Positions 9,601 to 16,900 of a DNA stretch of 64,000 nt are shown piece by piece. The position numbers and the translations under genes are program-made. This DNA is from Micavibrio sp. (GTDB taxonomy: Bacteria; Pseudomonadota; Alphaproteobacteria; Micavibrionales; Micavibrionaceae): assembly GCA_030824965.1 (NCBI GenBank), contig JAPJQV010000009.1, positions 1-64,000 on the forward strand. Reading direction: 5' to 3'. Below the pieces are notes generated by a model, which did not search any database, was not told the DNA's origin, and saw nothing but the letters and a program-made list of their open reading frames with translations. Numbering within the stretch: position 1 is the stretch's first letter; every line of letters begins with the position of its first letter.

Positions 9601-9908
9601 TTCTAAACGGTCTTGTTCTCGTGACCAGAATAAACCAGTTGGTCAGCGAAGGCGTCAATCCTGATGAGGCTATTCTTAATGGCAGTCTATCACGTTTGCG
9701 ACCTGTCTTGATGACCGCACTCGTGGCATCGCTTGGTTTTGTACCAATGGCAATCGCGAGTGGAGCAGGGGCTGAGGTGCAGAAGCCTTTGGCAACCGTT
9801 GTTATTGGCGGTCTTATAACGGCGACTATACTGACTCTGTTAGTCTTGCCTGCCATTTATAAACGCTTTAATTTGGCTAATGAAATTATTGATAAAGCAG
9901 AATTATGA
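6669..9908 (+). CDS. czcA: Heavy-metal efflux RND transporter, CzcA family
   Basis: A 1079-aa inner-membrane pump with the RND layout: TM1 at the N-terminus, two large periplasmic loops, and TM groups near 360-540 and 880-1070. TM4 carries Asp425, Asp431 and Glu438 in DFGLIVDGAVIITEN, the same spacing as the proton-relay residues of CzcA. This signature is tied to divalent metal exporters (Co/Zn/Cd, possibly Ni) rather than the Cu/Ag CusA type. The full length and intact motif argue for function. It follows czcB by 15 nt and closes the operon. No two-component or MerR-type regulator is next to it in the window. Confidence 0.95.
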   Translation: MIEKLLNFSLRQRYLIVLLVAAVSAFGVYSLRSLPIDAVPDVTNNQVQINTAAPALSPEEVEKQVTFPVETALAGIPGLESTRSISRNGFSQVTAIFSDDVDTYFARQQVGERIGEARENLPEGADPVMGAISTGLGEIYMWTVKFKDRDPKAKVANGEPGWQSDGSYMTPEGQRLRKDYELAGYLRTVQDWIIRPQLKGVTGVAGVDAIGGYVKQYHVMPDPEKLVSLGISFSDVIEVVEKNNHSIGAGYVERNGEAYVVRSDGRIDTAEQLANIVVANRRGIPIYLKDIAEIGIGKELRTGSASENGQEVVVGTALMLIGANSRIVSDAVDQKLQEVNKSLPEGIEAKTVLNRTKLVNATINTVEKNLTEGALLVIAVLFLLLGNIRAALITAAVIPVAMLMTAIGMQRFNISGNLMSLGALDFGLIVDGAVIITENCLARLGHRQHQEGRLLTLQERMHEVMLASREMIQPSVFGQAIIIMVYIPLLTFTGVEGKMFEPMAVTVILALVTAFILSLTFIPAMLAIFVTGRVEEKESKVIHKAKDAYTPMLKASMKAPIVFIGASVLAFVGAVLLFFSMGQEFIPQLDEKDVAMHAMRIPSTSLSQSQAMQFEVEKAVAKLPEVAFIYSKTGTAEMAADPMPPNVSDTFIIFKDRKEWPDPDLAKNELVEKLQDAVSKIPGNNYEFTQPIQMRFNELISGVRSDVAVKVYGDNFAAMEATAAQIAKTLQGVQGAADVKVEQTSGLPMLEIKLDKPAIARYGLNVSDVLDVLAIAVGGKEAGLVFQGDQRFDIMVRLSEGQRNDFSAIENLPILLPDEQDTSDAGLAQHKRPLYIPLNEVAMLEVKDGPNQISRENGKRRIVVQANVRDRDIASFVEDAMMALDQKVKLPAGYWLEWGGQFKNLEEAKARLGIVVPACFFAIFLLLFTALGSVRQALLVFSGVPLALTGGIVTLWLRDMPFSISAAVGLIALSGVAVLNGLVLVTRINQLVSEGVNPDEAILNGSLSRLRPVLMTALVASLGFVPMAIASGAGAEVQKPLATVVIGGLITATILTLLVLPAIYKRFNLANEIIDKAEL

Positions 9909-9980
9909 AGTAACAGCGGTTTAATTTTTAATACCAATGCTGCTGAAGTCATGTTGTGTGTCGATAGCATTCGGCAGTAA

Positions 9981-10568
9981 TCATGGGTAAAGTTTTAGTT
10001 TACCAAAGTGATATTGCGACTCTGGTAGTATCACTTGCTGTGAAACAAGAAAGCGTAACCATGCGGCGGTACAGGTTGGTGCATCACCCATAAATTTGAA
10101 TTTCTGCCCTGCGGTTTCATTTACCATGACTTCAATGCCGCCAAATTTCCCGACACCCCATCCGTCAATTCCCCATCCTGCTGCGGCGATTACAAAGTCT
10201 TGATCGGATGCGATAGGGAGGGATGTATCGCTTAATAATCCATGTTTGTATGCGTTTGCAACTCCGCGTACTCTGGCATAGCAGCCTTTCCTTTCAAAAG
10301 TTCCGCCAGGAAAGATGCACAGGTTTTGAATTGCCGCTCGAATATCAGATTTGTTTTGTCCCAATTCAGTAGCAGCACGATCAGCAAGGCTATCTAATGC
10401 AACTGCAACTTCCCCTGCTTTTCGTTTTGCTGTTCTAGCTTGTGGTTGCCATACGGATTGTTCGGCACCATTTTTTGACGCTAAAGATAGGTCATCCTCG
10501 GCATCGTAATACTCTGCCAATGCAGGAAGCGTGTTATGAAGAAGAAATTGAGTAGTAGCTTGTAGCAT
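9981..10568 (-). CDS. Hypothetical protein, last gene of four-gene island operon
   Basis: The ATG at 10568 is preferred over longer frames because it lies 2 nt after the stop of the upstream small gene (TAATAATG). The resulting 195-aa protein is not one I recognise. It has a helical N-terminus (LQATTQFLLHNTLPALAEYYD), a central helical region with several basic residues, and a Gly/Trp-rich segment (AAGWGIDGWGVGKFGG, about residues 133-148). There is no signal peptide or membrane segment. It is co-directional and almost contiguous with three other small genes, and lies next to an XRE/ImmA-IrrE pair. A host-conflict or element-maintenance role is possible, but only by context. Confidence 0.7.
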   Translation of the reverse strand: MLQATTQFLLHNTLPALAEYYDAEDDLSLASKNGAEQSVWQPQARTAKRKAGEVAVALDSLADRAATELGQNKSDIRAAIQNLCIFPGGTFERKGCYARVRGVANAYKHGLLSDTSLPIASDQDFVIAAAGWGIDGWGVGKFGGIEVMVNETAGQKFKFMGDAPTCTAAWLRFLVSQQVILPESQYHFGKLKLYP

Positions 10569-10570
10569 TA

Positions 10571-10735
10571 TTACGCAGACCAATGGCCGAGAACCCATTC
10601 CCATTTTCTGTTTTTATAGTCGTATCTCCAGTGAGCTTTGATCCACTTGGTTTTACCGATAGGCCTAATCGTCTTCATATTTTGAAGACGATCTATAGGC
10701 TTAGGTGGCCTCGGTGGCTTAAATGAACCCGGCAT
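10571..10735 (-). CDS. Small Trp-rich protein (54 aa), third gene of island operon
   Basis: A short frame fits exactly between its neighbours: its ATG at 10735 follows the upstream stop directly (TAAATG) and its stop precedes the next ATG by 2 nt. The N-terminus is Pro/Lys-rich (FKPPRPPKP). The C-terminal half is rich in Trp and aromatic residues (WIKAHWRYDY, WEWVLGHW). This is faintly like YXWGXW/W-x-x-GHW repeat peptides, but there is no signal peptide. The perfect packing between coupled genes is the main evidence that it is real. Function unknown. Confidence 0.7.
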   Translation of the reverse strand: MPGSFKPPRPPKPIDRLQNMKTIRPIGKTKWIKAHWRYDYKNRKWEWVLGHWSA

Positions 10736-11056
10736 TTAAAAACCTAGCTTATTTTTAGCCCAAATCTCAGCCGCTCTGGCGAGCATATTTTTCCAACCAG
10801 AGAAATTAGATATTGAGCGTATATAAGTATCAAGGTCACTTTCAGATATTGCTTCTAAATCATCCTGATTATCAATTGAGAAGCCGCTGTCTTCAAACAG
10901 TTGCTGCGCAGACGATTTAGTTGTATGTGCCATTAAAAAAGAGGGCGTTAAAAGATCGTTGACAGGTATCTTGTGTTCCCCGTTAAACGCGGCAAGGTTC
11001 CTGGAAAGCTTGTCGATTTCTTTTTGCAGTTTATCAAAACCGGTTATTTTTAACAT
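10736..11056 (-). CDS. Hypothetical protein, second gene of island operon
   Basis: The start at 11056 is chosen over an upstream one because aaggag lies 6 nt before it and because it begins just after the stop of the DUF2188-like gene. The product has 106 residues: an N-terminal helix (FDKLQKEIDKLSRNLAAF), then a segment resembling a small helical bundle with acidic loops (DNQDDLEAISESDLD), and a C-terminal helix with Trp. No membrane segment is present. The start LKITGFDKLQKEIDKL is typical of small proteins that accompany phage or island genes, but I cannot name a family. Confidence 0.7.
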   Translation of the reverse strand: MLKITGFDKLQKEIDKLSRNLAAFNGEHKIPVNDLLTPSFLMAHTTKSSAQQLFEDSGFSIDNQDDLEAISESDLDTYIRSISNFSGWKNMLARAAEIWAKNKLGF

Positions 11057-11066
11057 GCGTGTCTCC

Positions 11067-11300
11067 TTAGCCCTTTGGTGGATATGGATCATTGCCGTAC
11101 GTCCATTCAGTGCGGAATTGATTTTGTTCATTCTGGACAAACACCTGAGCATCTATGCCTTTTCTGCCAGATGAATGCGCTGCGTCAACTGCGGCGCGGA
11201 TGGCTGCTTTTTGAGTTTCATATGGTCCGAAATGATTATCATTATGAGCAATTTGCCATTGCCCAGATTTTTTGACGACGAAGTACTGTGCTCTTGCCAT
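11067..11300 (-). CDS. DUF2188-like small protein, first gene of island operon
   Basis: A 77-aa protein. The ATG at 11300 follows aaggagg at ideal distance; a TTG two codons earlier is less likely. The pattern VKKSGQWQIAHND...FGPYETQKAAIRAAVDAAHSSG, then a beta strand, and the C-terminal YGNDPYPPKG matches DUF2188-type proteins, which combine a short beta meander with a helix and often end in this way. Their biochemical role is not known. It leads a four-gene minus-strand operon that starts back-to-back with the XRE gene, so the 114-nt intergenic region must hold promoters for both sides. Confidence 0.75.
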   Translation of the reverse strand: MARAQYFVVKKSGQWQIAHNDNHFGPYETQKAAIRAAVDAAHSSGRKGIDAQVFVQNEQNQFRTEWTYGNDPYPPKG

Positions 11301-11347
11301 TTTCAACCTCCTTGTTGTGGCTTTGTGAACGAATATGTATGGTTTTA

Positions 11348-11406
11348 TCTTACGACTTGAAGCGAGTCAACATAAATGTTACGTTTTCGTATGAATAATC
11401 TTACGA
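11348..11406. promoter_or_regulatory. Divergent control region with repeated TCTTACGA boxes
   Basis: Between the divergent DUF2188-like operon and the XRE gene, TCTTACGA occurs twice (11348-11355 and 11399-11406). A related dyad lies between them (ttacg at 11379-11383 and cgtat at 11388-11392). The spacing of about 51 nt from box to box and the location make them likely operators for the XRE protein. That is inference. No clear -35/-10 pair was identified. Confidence 0.45.
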
Positions 11407-11413
11407 GCACATT

Positions 11414-11728
11414 ATGTCATTAGCATTGAAACTGAAAAATCTTAGAGAAGCTTCTAAAAAGTCGCTTCAGGATGTCGCAACTGAAGTCGGAGCTTCGAAA
11501 GCCCATATTTGGGAACTTGAAACAGGGAAAAGTCGTAATCCCTCAGTTGATTTACTTCAAAAACTCGCTGGTTGCTTTAAAGTCAGTATTTCCGAATTAT
11601 TAGGTGAAAATCCGGCTGAAGCTGATGCTAAGCCGGAGATCGTCGCAATGTATCGGGAATTGAAAAGCTTGGATGACGCGGATTTGGAAACAATTCGGGT
11701 TCTTATGGAGCGATTGAAAAAGCGGTAA
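11414..11728 (+). CDS. XRE-family helix-turn-helix regulator
   Basis: A 104-aa protein with an HTH_3 domain at about residues 6-62: LKNLREASKKSLQDVATEVG, then the recognition helix SKAHIWELETGK, then LLQKLAGCFKVSISELLG. A short C-terminal helical region ends in ETIRVLMERLKKR. It precedes an ImmA/IrrE metallopeptidase by 7 nt, the standard arrangement in integrative elements, where the peptidase cleaves or inactivates the repressor to switch on genes. It probably controls itself and the divergent four-gene operon through the TCTTACGA boxes. Confidence 0.9.
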   Translation: MSLALKLKNLREASKKSLQDVATEVGASKAHIWELETGKSRNPSVDLLQKLAGCFKVSISELLGENPAEADAKPEIVAMYRELKSLDDADLETIRVLMERLKKR

Positions 11729-11735
11729 ACGTCGA

Positions 11736-12623
11736 ATGCAAATACACCGTATGGATTTGGACATGGCGCGGACACCCCTCGCGTTGGTCTCGAAGATCAT
11801 CGCGACGCTTCCGAACATCCCAATTCCAGTTCCGCTTCATGAGTTAGCGACGGCATTAGATATTATTGATTTTGCTGAACTTGGAACTCAAGGTTTCGAA
11901 GGCGGATTACTAACAAATATCGAACGAACTGATGGCATTATTCTCGTTAATAAAAATGCCAATCGCCGCCGGAAACGATTTACGATTGGGCATGAATTAG
12001 GCCATTTCCTTATCCAGTCTCATCGGCCCGTTATTCCTGGACAATTCTTGTGTCGTCGCGAGGATATGCAAGCTTGGAATACAAAACATCAGGACCAGTA
12101 TAGAAGAATGGAGGCAGAGGCTAATGAGTTTTCCTCACTGCTGCTAATGCCTCCGCCATTTCTGCGTACTACGATACAAGCTTTTAAAAGCCCATCGGTC
12201 AAAGTCATTTCAAAAATTGCGGATCAGTTTGATGTCAGTAAGCAGGCCGCCGCTAGAGCTTATGTACGATATGCCGATGACCCATTGGCGGTATTATTTA
12301 TAAAAGATGGGATTATTAAGGATAGCATAGTCGGTAAAGAATTTCCGTATCTTTCTACTAAGCGCGGTAAGCTTGTATCATCATCGTCATCTTACATTCG
12401 AGATCAGAAATCAACTGCGCAAATGAGAGAGTGCCGGCTTCCTATATGGACGGATGATGAGCGTTGCCGGATATTTGAGGAGTCCCTTTATCAACGAGAC
12501 GGGTACGGTATCCTTTTATTATGGGCGCAAATTTCTGAAGCCGATGAATTCGATCCTGAAGAAAACATGACATCAACACAGAGGTGGAAGTCACGTATCG
12601 AAAACCGTGGCGGCATTAGATAA
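11736..12623 (+). CDS. ImmA/IrrE family metallopeptidase
   Basis: A 295-aa protein with the COG2856 zinc-peptidase core. HELGH is at residues 86-90 and the downstream EAEANEFSSLLLMP block (about 126-139) supplies the third ligand, so the active site is intact. The C-terminal part (about 180-295) is an additional domain. An alternative ATG at 11751 would remove five residues. It pairs with the XRE gene upstream. In ICEBs1-type elements and in some toxin-antitoxin modules such pairs form an anti-repressor or stress-response switch. The gene ends the recognisable cargo before the island boundary. Confidence 0.9.
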   Translation: MQIHRMDLDMARTPLALVSKIIATLPNIPIPVPLHELATALDIIDFAELGTQGFEGGLLTNIERTDGIILVNKNANRRRKRFTIGHELGHFLIQSHRPVIPGQFLCRREDMQAWNTKHQDQYRRMEAEANEFSSLLLMPPPFLRTTIQAFKSPSVKVISKIADQFDVSKQAAARAYVRYADDPLAVLFIKDGIIKDSIVGKEFPYLSTKRGKLVSSSSSYIRDQKSTAQMRECRLPIWTDDERCRIFEESLYQRDGYGILLLWAQISEADEFDPEENMTSTQRWKSRIENRGGIR

Positions 12624-12820
12624 TTACTATTGACATCAATCACTGCCTGCCAGCCGCTTGCTAAGTATAATTTGACTTCAGAACCAATTATCCACGACCT
12701 AAAAAATACAAGACCGCACAAGTTGGCAAACGTCGGGAACGTACTTTCGAGCGGATTTTTTCGATTGCCTCTCGCCTTATATCTCGTGGTCGGCTAAGGT
12801 TTGCATCAACAGCCAAATAT

Positions 12821-12844
12821 TGCTACACAAACGTGCTACACAAA
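12821..12844 (+). repeat. Tandem 13-nt repeat, possible integrase arm sites
   Basis: TGCTACACAAA occurs at 12821-12831 and again at 12834-12844, a 13-nt period. Short direct repeats near an attachment site are typical binding sites of tyrosine integrases or excisionases. The role is inferred from position, about 105 nt inside the putative att core. Confidence 0.45.
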
Positions 12845-12947
12845 AGGTGAGGGCATTGACTGCGGGTCGAAAAATCCGTTGATCTAAACCCTTTCAAATC
12901 AAGAGTTTAGTCTGATCGTTTTTTAGAAAAAATCAGGCATCGCGGTG

Positions 12948-12964
12948 TCCCTCCGGGCGCACCA
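12948..12964 (+). other. Putative attachment site: 17-nt 3' end of a tRNA (tRNA-Arg-like)
   Basis: TCCCTCCGGGCGCACCA reads as the end of the T arm, the 7-nt acceptor strand CGGGCGC, discriminator A and CCA. Upstream sequence does not fold as a T loop, so this is only a fragment, not a tRNA gene. An acceptor that would pair with GCGCCCG is usual for alphaproteobacterial tRNA-Arg. Such fragments are left by integration at tRNA 3' ends. The intact tRNA and matching copy should lie left of the window. Confidence 0.6.
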
Positions 12965-12990
12965 TCCATATTTGACAAACCTATAAAAGC

Positions 12991-13737
12991 TTATCTTGTA
13001 ACAATAATTGCACCGACATCGCATCCGGTCCCGGTCGCGAGTGAATTGAAGTTTGCAAAGAAATCGCCTCTCAGATTTTCCGGTTCGTCGATAACATCAT
13101 AGTTTCCAGTCCAGGGTGTAAGATCTGCGATATTCGGATCTGACTGGTATTGATAAGATTCAATGACGTTTGGTGGTTTCGTCGTTGGATCCAAAAGATA
13201 ACTGCATACGGCATGATCGAGCCCGCGGACGATTATGGCGATATCGTTTGCGGCACTTCCTTCATTTTGACGGTTAACCCAATCGGTGGTTGAATGGCCG
13301 CCTTTTACCCGCCAGTCAGGGCTGGTTGCATTATAATTTTTGTCAGCATAGGCGGAAAAATCTGCTGAAGGGCTTATCGGACCGCCATAATCGGAAAATA
13401 CAGCGCAACCAGCTTTGGGTGTTACCGGATTATGCAAGATCCCAACGGAGGGGTTCCCGTCAAGTCGTTTCCAGAAGTTATTTCGCCAATCAAGATTTTC
13501 TACGGCGCAGCCATTGGTTATCATCAAACGTTGCACTTCTTCGCGCAGAAGAGAAACATATTGGCTAATAGCAGCTGCTCCTAATCTTGCTCTTTCGTCA
13601 TTTGTATTTTTGCCTGATCCGCGAGTTGATTGAGTTATGGCGAAGGAAAGGGCGGCAAACAAAACGACGGCTATAAGGATAAGGAAAAGTATGTTGCCAT
13701 TTTCGGATATGGATTTTTTAGGAGTTGTCGAATACAA
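12991..13737 (-). CDS. Pilin-like membrane-anchored protein
   Basis: A 248-aa protein with a short polar N-terminus (about 14 residues), one hydrophobic helix (NILFLILIAVVLFAALSFAI), then a large extracytoplasmic domain with paired cysteines. The shape is that of a pilin or pseudopilin, but the canonical GFTLxE cleavage site is absent, so it may stay anchored or be processed differently. It is the first gene outside the island boundary and stands alone, transcribed away from the adhesin gene. No secretion ATPase or prepilin peptidase is nearby. A surface or secretion-linked role is inferred. Confidence 0.7.
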   Translation of the reverse strand: MYSTTPKKSISENGNILFLILIAVVLFAALSFAITQSTRGSGKNTNDERARLGAAAISQYVSLLREEVQRLMITNGCAVENLDWRNNFWKRLDGNPSVGILHNPVTPKAGCAVFSDYGGPISPSADFSAYADKNYNATSPDWRVKGGHSTTDWVNRQNEGSAANDIAIIVRGLDHAVCSYLLDPTTKPPNVIESYQYQSDPNIADLTPWTGNYDVIDEPENLRGDFFANFNSLATGTGCDVGAIIVTR

Positions 13738-13904
13738 GCTTCATTCTTTCTAAAGATATATCACTATTATATAAGCAACTTCTTAAATTGAATTTAATTG
13801 TTTGGAAAAGATATACCGTTAAAACACTTGCTGTGAAGACGGGGTTACATTCGTATTGTGTAGCCACTTATAAGAAAATGCTTATAAATATGAAAATCAA
13901 TTTT

Positions 13905-13922
13905 CTTGACTGTTATGTCAAG
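13905..13922. promoter_or_regulatory. Palindrome upstream of the adhesin gene
   Basis: CTTGAC (13905-13910) and GTCAAG (13917-13922) are perfect inverted copies separated by 6 nt, in an AT-rich 255-nt region between the divergent pilin-like and adhesin genes. A regulator-binding site is plausible. No matching -10 element at good distance is seen. Confidence 0.35.
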
Positions 13923-13992
13923 AATCCGTTACAGCATAATCCTTAAAATGATTAATAATTTATTACTATGGGGATAGTTTAGTGCTATACCC

Positions 13993-16900
13993 ATGAAATT
14001 GAGAACAGGTGGGAAACTTTATTCCGGTTTTACTGTTCGCTCTGGGTCAAATTTTATTCATTTTTTAAGTCGGTTTAACGCTCTAAGCAAAGGTTTCAAA
14101 ACGATGTCGCTGCGCTCCACTCAAACAATTAAATCTCTGGGCAGAAAAGTTTCCTTGATGGCTATGCTGACGGCAGGTGCCCTGATGACCCCGGGACAGG
14201 CTTTTGCGATTGATGCGGGCGAGCTGCCTTCGGGAGGCACCGTAGTAGGTGGCGATGCAAGTTTCGACTATTCACAACCAAACAAACTCGACGTTCATCA
14301 AAATACGGATCGTACAGTCATTAATTGGGACAGCTTTAATATCGGCAAAGATGCAACGACACAATTTTATCAGCCAAATTCAAACTCTTTGGCGGTTAAT
14401 AGAGTTTATTCCAAAGGCGTAGATCCGACACAAATCCTTGGAAAGTTGATCGCCAATGGTAAGGTCATGGTTCTTGACCGTAACGGAGTAATCTTCGGTA
14501 AAGACGCAGTTATCGATGTTGGTGGCATTATCGCATCCACCGGCGATATCAATGTAAATCAGGTTATGTCTGGCGCGAATAAGATAGACATTACGAATAT
14601 CTCGGAAGCTGCCGTTATTAATGATGGTAAGATTACCGTCGCTGATCAGGGTCTTGCTGCACTTGTCGCCAAAACTGCCGTTAACAACGGCGTTATTAAA
14701 GCGAAAGTGGGGCGTGTAGCTTTGTCGTCCGGTACAAAAGCAACGGTCGATCTCTATGGTGACAACCTGATCGAAATCGCGGCTGACTCCAATCTTGAAG
14801 CTGCGCTGGTGTCAAATTCCGGCAAAATCGAAGCTGAAGGCGGGACCGTTCAATTAACAGCATCCGCAGCGAAAAACGCGGTGGATAGCGTGGTGAACAT
14901 GGATGGTGTCGTCGATGTTTCATCCGTGGAAGTAAAAGGAGGAAAAATTATCCTCGGTGGCGGCAACGTAAATGTTTCTGGTAAGTTAAATGCTAACGGT
15001 AAAACCGGCGGCGGCAAAGTCGATATCAAGGGCAAGAATGTCAAAGTAACGGAATCTGCCGAAATTGCGGCAAACGCCGTTGAAACAGGGAAGGGCGGTA
15101 CGGTCGATCTTATCGCCGAAGACGCTATGTCTTTCAAAGGACTGATCACGGCCCGTGGCGGTTCTATATCCGGCAATGGTGGTGACGTTGAAGTATCAGG
15201 TTATGAATCTCTTTTCTATGACGGTCATGCCGATTTGACAGCTGCCAGTGGTCAATTAGGCAATCTGCTGCTAGATCCGCGCTTTATGGTCATCTATGGA
15301 GGGAATGTTCCGCTTAGTACGACTTACACCATTTCATCTGCCCGCCTGGCAAATCAATTACGTTCCGCCAATGTTACGGTCCAGGCCGATGAATTTATCG
15401 ATGTCGGTACGAAAGACGGCGTATATCTTGAGAATGTTGGCAGCCTGCTGGAAAATATTGCGACTAATATTGCATTAAATGCTTTGCCTGATGGCGATGT
15501 CGACGTCAGCACATGGTCGCAGACGACTTTCAGTTTCCCAAGCTGTATTCTCGGCTGTACGACGACAGGCACCACGGCAGGAAACTTAACCCTGACGAGC
15601 GATACCGTTAATTTCAATCGTAACCTGACAATGGGTAGCGGTTCTCTGACCGTAAACGCAGGAACGATCAATCTAAACTCTCGAATCCAGAACAAAAATG
15701 CTTCCTTGCTCGGTGATTCCCATTTAATCGGCACATCTTCTGTAGGCACGATCAATATCGGCGCAAACGGTAAGATCAACCAGGGCATTTCTTTTGCAGA
15801 CGATGCGACAGCATTGACTACGATAAACGTCGCGGCAGGTACCTATGCAGAATCCGTTAATGTCAATAAGGCCAATGTTCTGCTCAAAGGCAACGGGGTA
15901 CTGAACGGGACGAAACTTGCTCCAAATTCTCCGGGCGTTCAGATTAATGCCGATAACGTTACAGTCGACGGTTTCACTATTCTAAATGCCAGCGGCGCCA
16001 GTGATGGTTACGGTATAATCGTAGACGGCTACGACAACGCGACGATCAGCAATAACTTTGTCATCGGAAGCCAGCTTAACGGCATCAAGGTGAAAAACAG
16101 CAATTCATCTTCTGTCTCTAACAATACAGTTAACGGCGCAGGTCACGACGGCATACTTGTTGAGAACTCCGCCAATGCGACGATTAACGGCAACACAGTT
16201 ACAAACGTGGCGAGCCTTGCTTCTAATATCGGCAGCGGTATCTCTATCTTGAACAGCAACGGCGCATCTGTAACGGATAACACAATCAGCAATACCGGCT
16301 GGCAGGGCATTCGTTTGTCTTCGGCTAACAACGTGCTTGTTCAAGGTAACAACGTCTCTACATCTGGCGCGGACGGTATTTACTCCCAGTGGGGCGGTAA
16401 CGTAACTATTGATGACAACACCGTTTCAGGTACAGGCCGCAGCGGCGTTATGATCCTCAATACTGGGGTTAATAATCTTATTACCAACAATATTATCAAC
16501 GGTACATCCGAGGATGCGATTCGGGTTCAGGTATCGAACGGTGCGATTGTCACAGGCAATATTATCGGTACTGGCGCAGGTTCGATTGGTCGCGACGGTA
16601 TTCGGTTGGCCGGAACCAGTAACGCTCTGGTTGATAACAATACGGTAGCCAAAGCCAATCGTTACGGCATTTACGCATCTCAGGGCGGATCTTTGGTAAC
16701 GAACAACACAATCAGCAATAACCGTGTCAATAACACAGGCGGAAATGGTCTTTACCTGAACGGCAGCAATGCCAGCTTCTTGGCAGATAACTTTGTCGGA
16801 ATTTCAGGTCTTGCCGGGAATATTAAAGGGGATGGTGTACTGGTCGAGAATTCCGCCAACGCGACGGTAGACGGTAATGCAATAGCAAACGTGGCGAGCC

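Larger units (their letters stand above)
12624..12990. other. Non-coding end of the island
   Basis: No credible gene on either strand. It contains a 13-nt tandem repeat (12821-12844) and the tRNA 3'-end fragment (12948-12964), which together look like the right attachment region of the element. The remainder is unremarkable AT-rich sequence. Confidence 0.6.

Noticed and set aside
11414..12623. Type II toxin-antitoxin pair
   Set aside because: The HTH plus ImmA/IrrE metallopeptidase arrangement fits an integrative-element regulator better than a known toxin, although such pairs are sometimes called toxin-antitoxin systems.
12941..12964. Complete tRNA gene at the island end
   Set aside because: Only the last 17 nt fit; no T loop, anticodon arm or D arm can be found upstream.
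13725..13946. 73-aa frame between the pilin-like and adhesin genes
   Set aside because: AT-rich leader, overlaps the pilin-like start, no ribosome site or protein-like composition.
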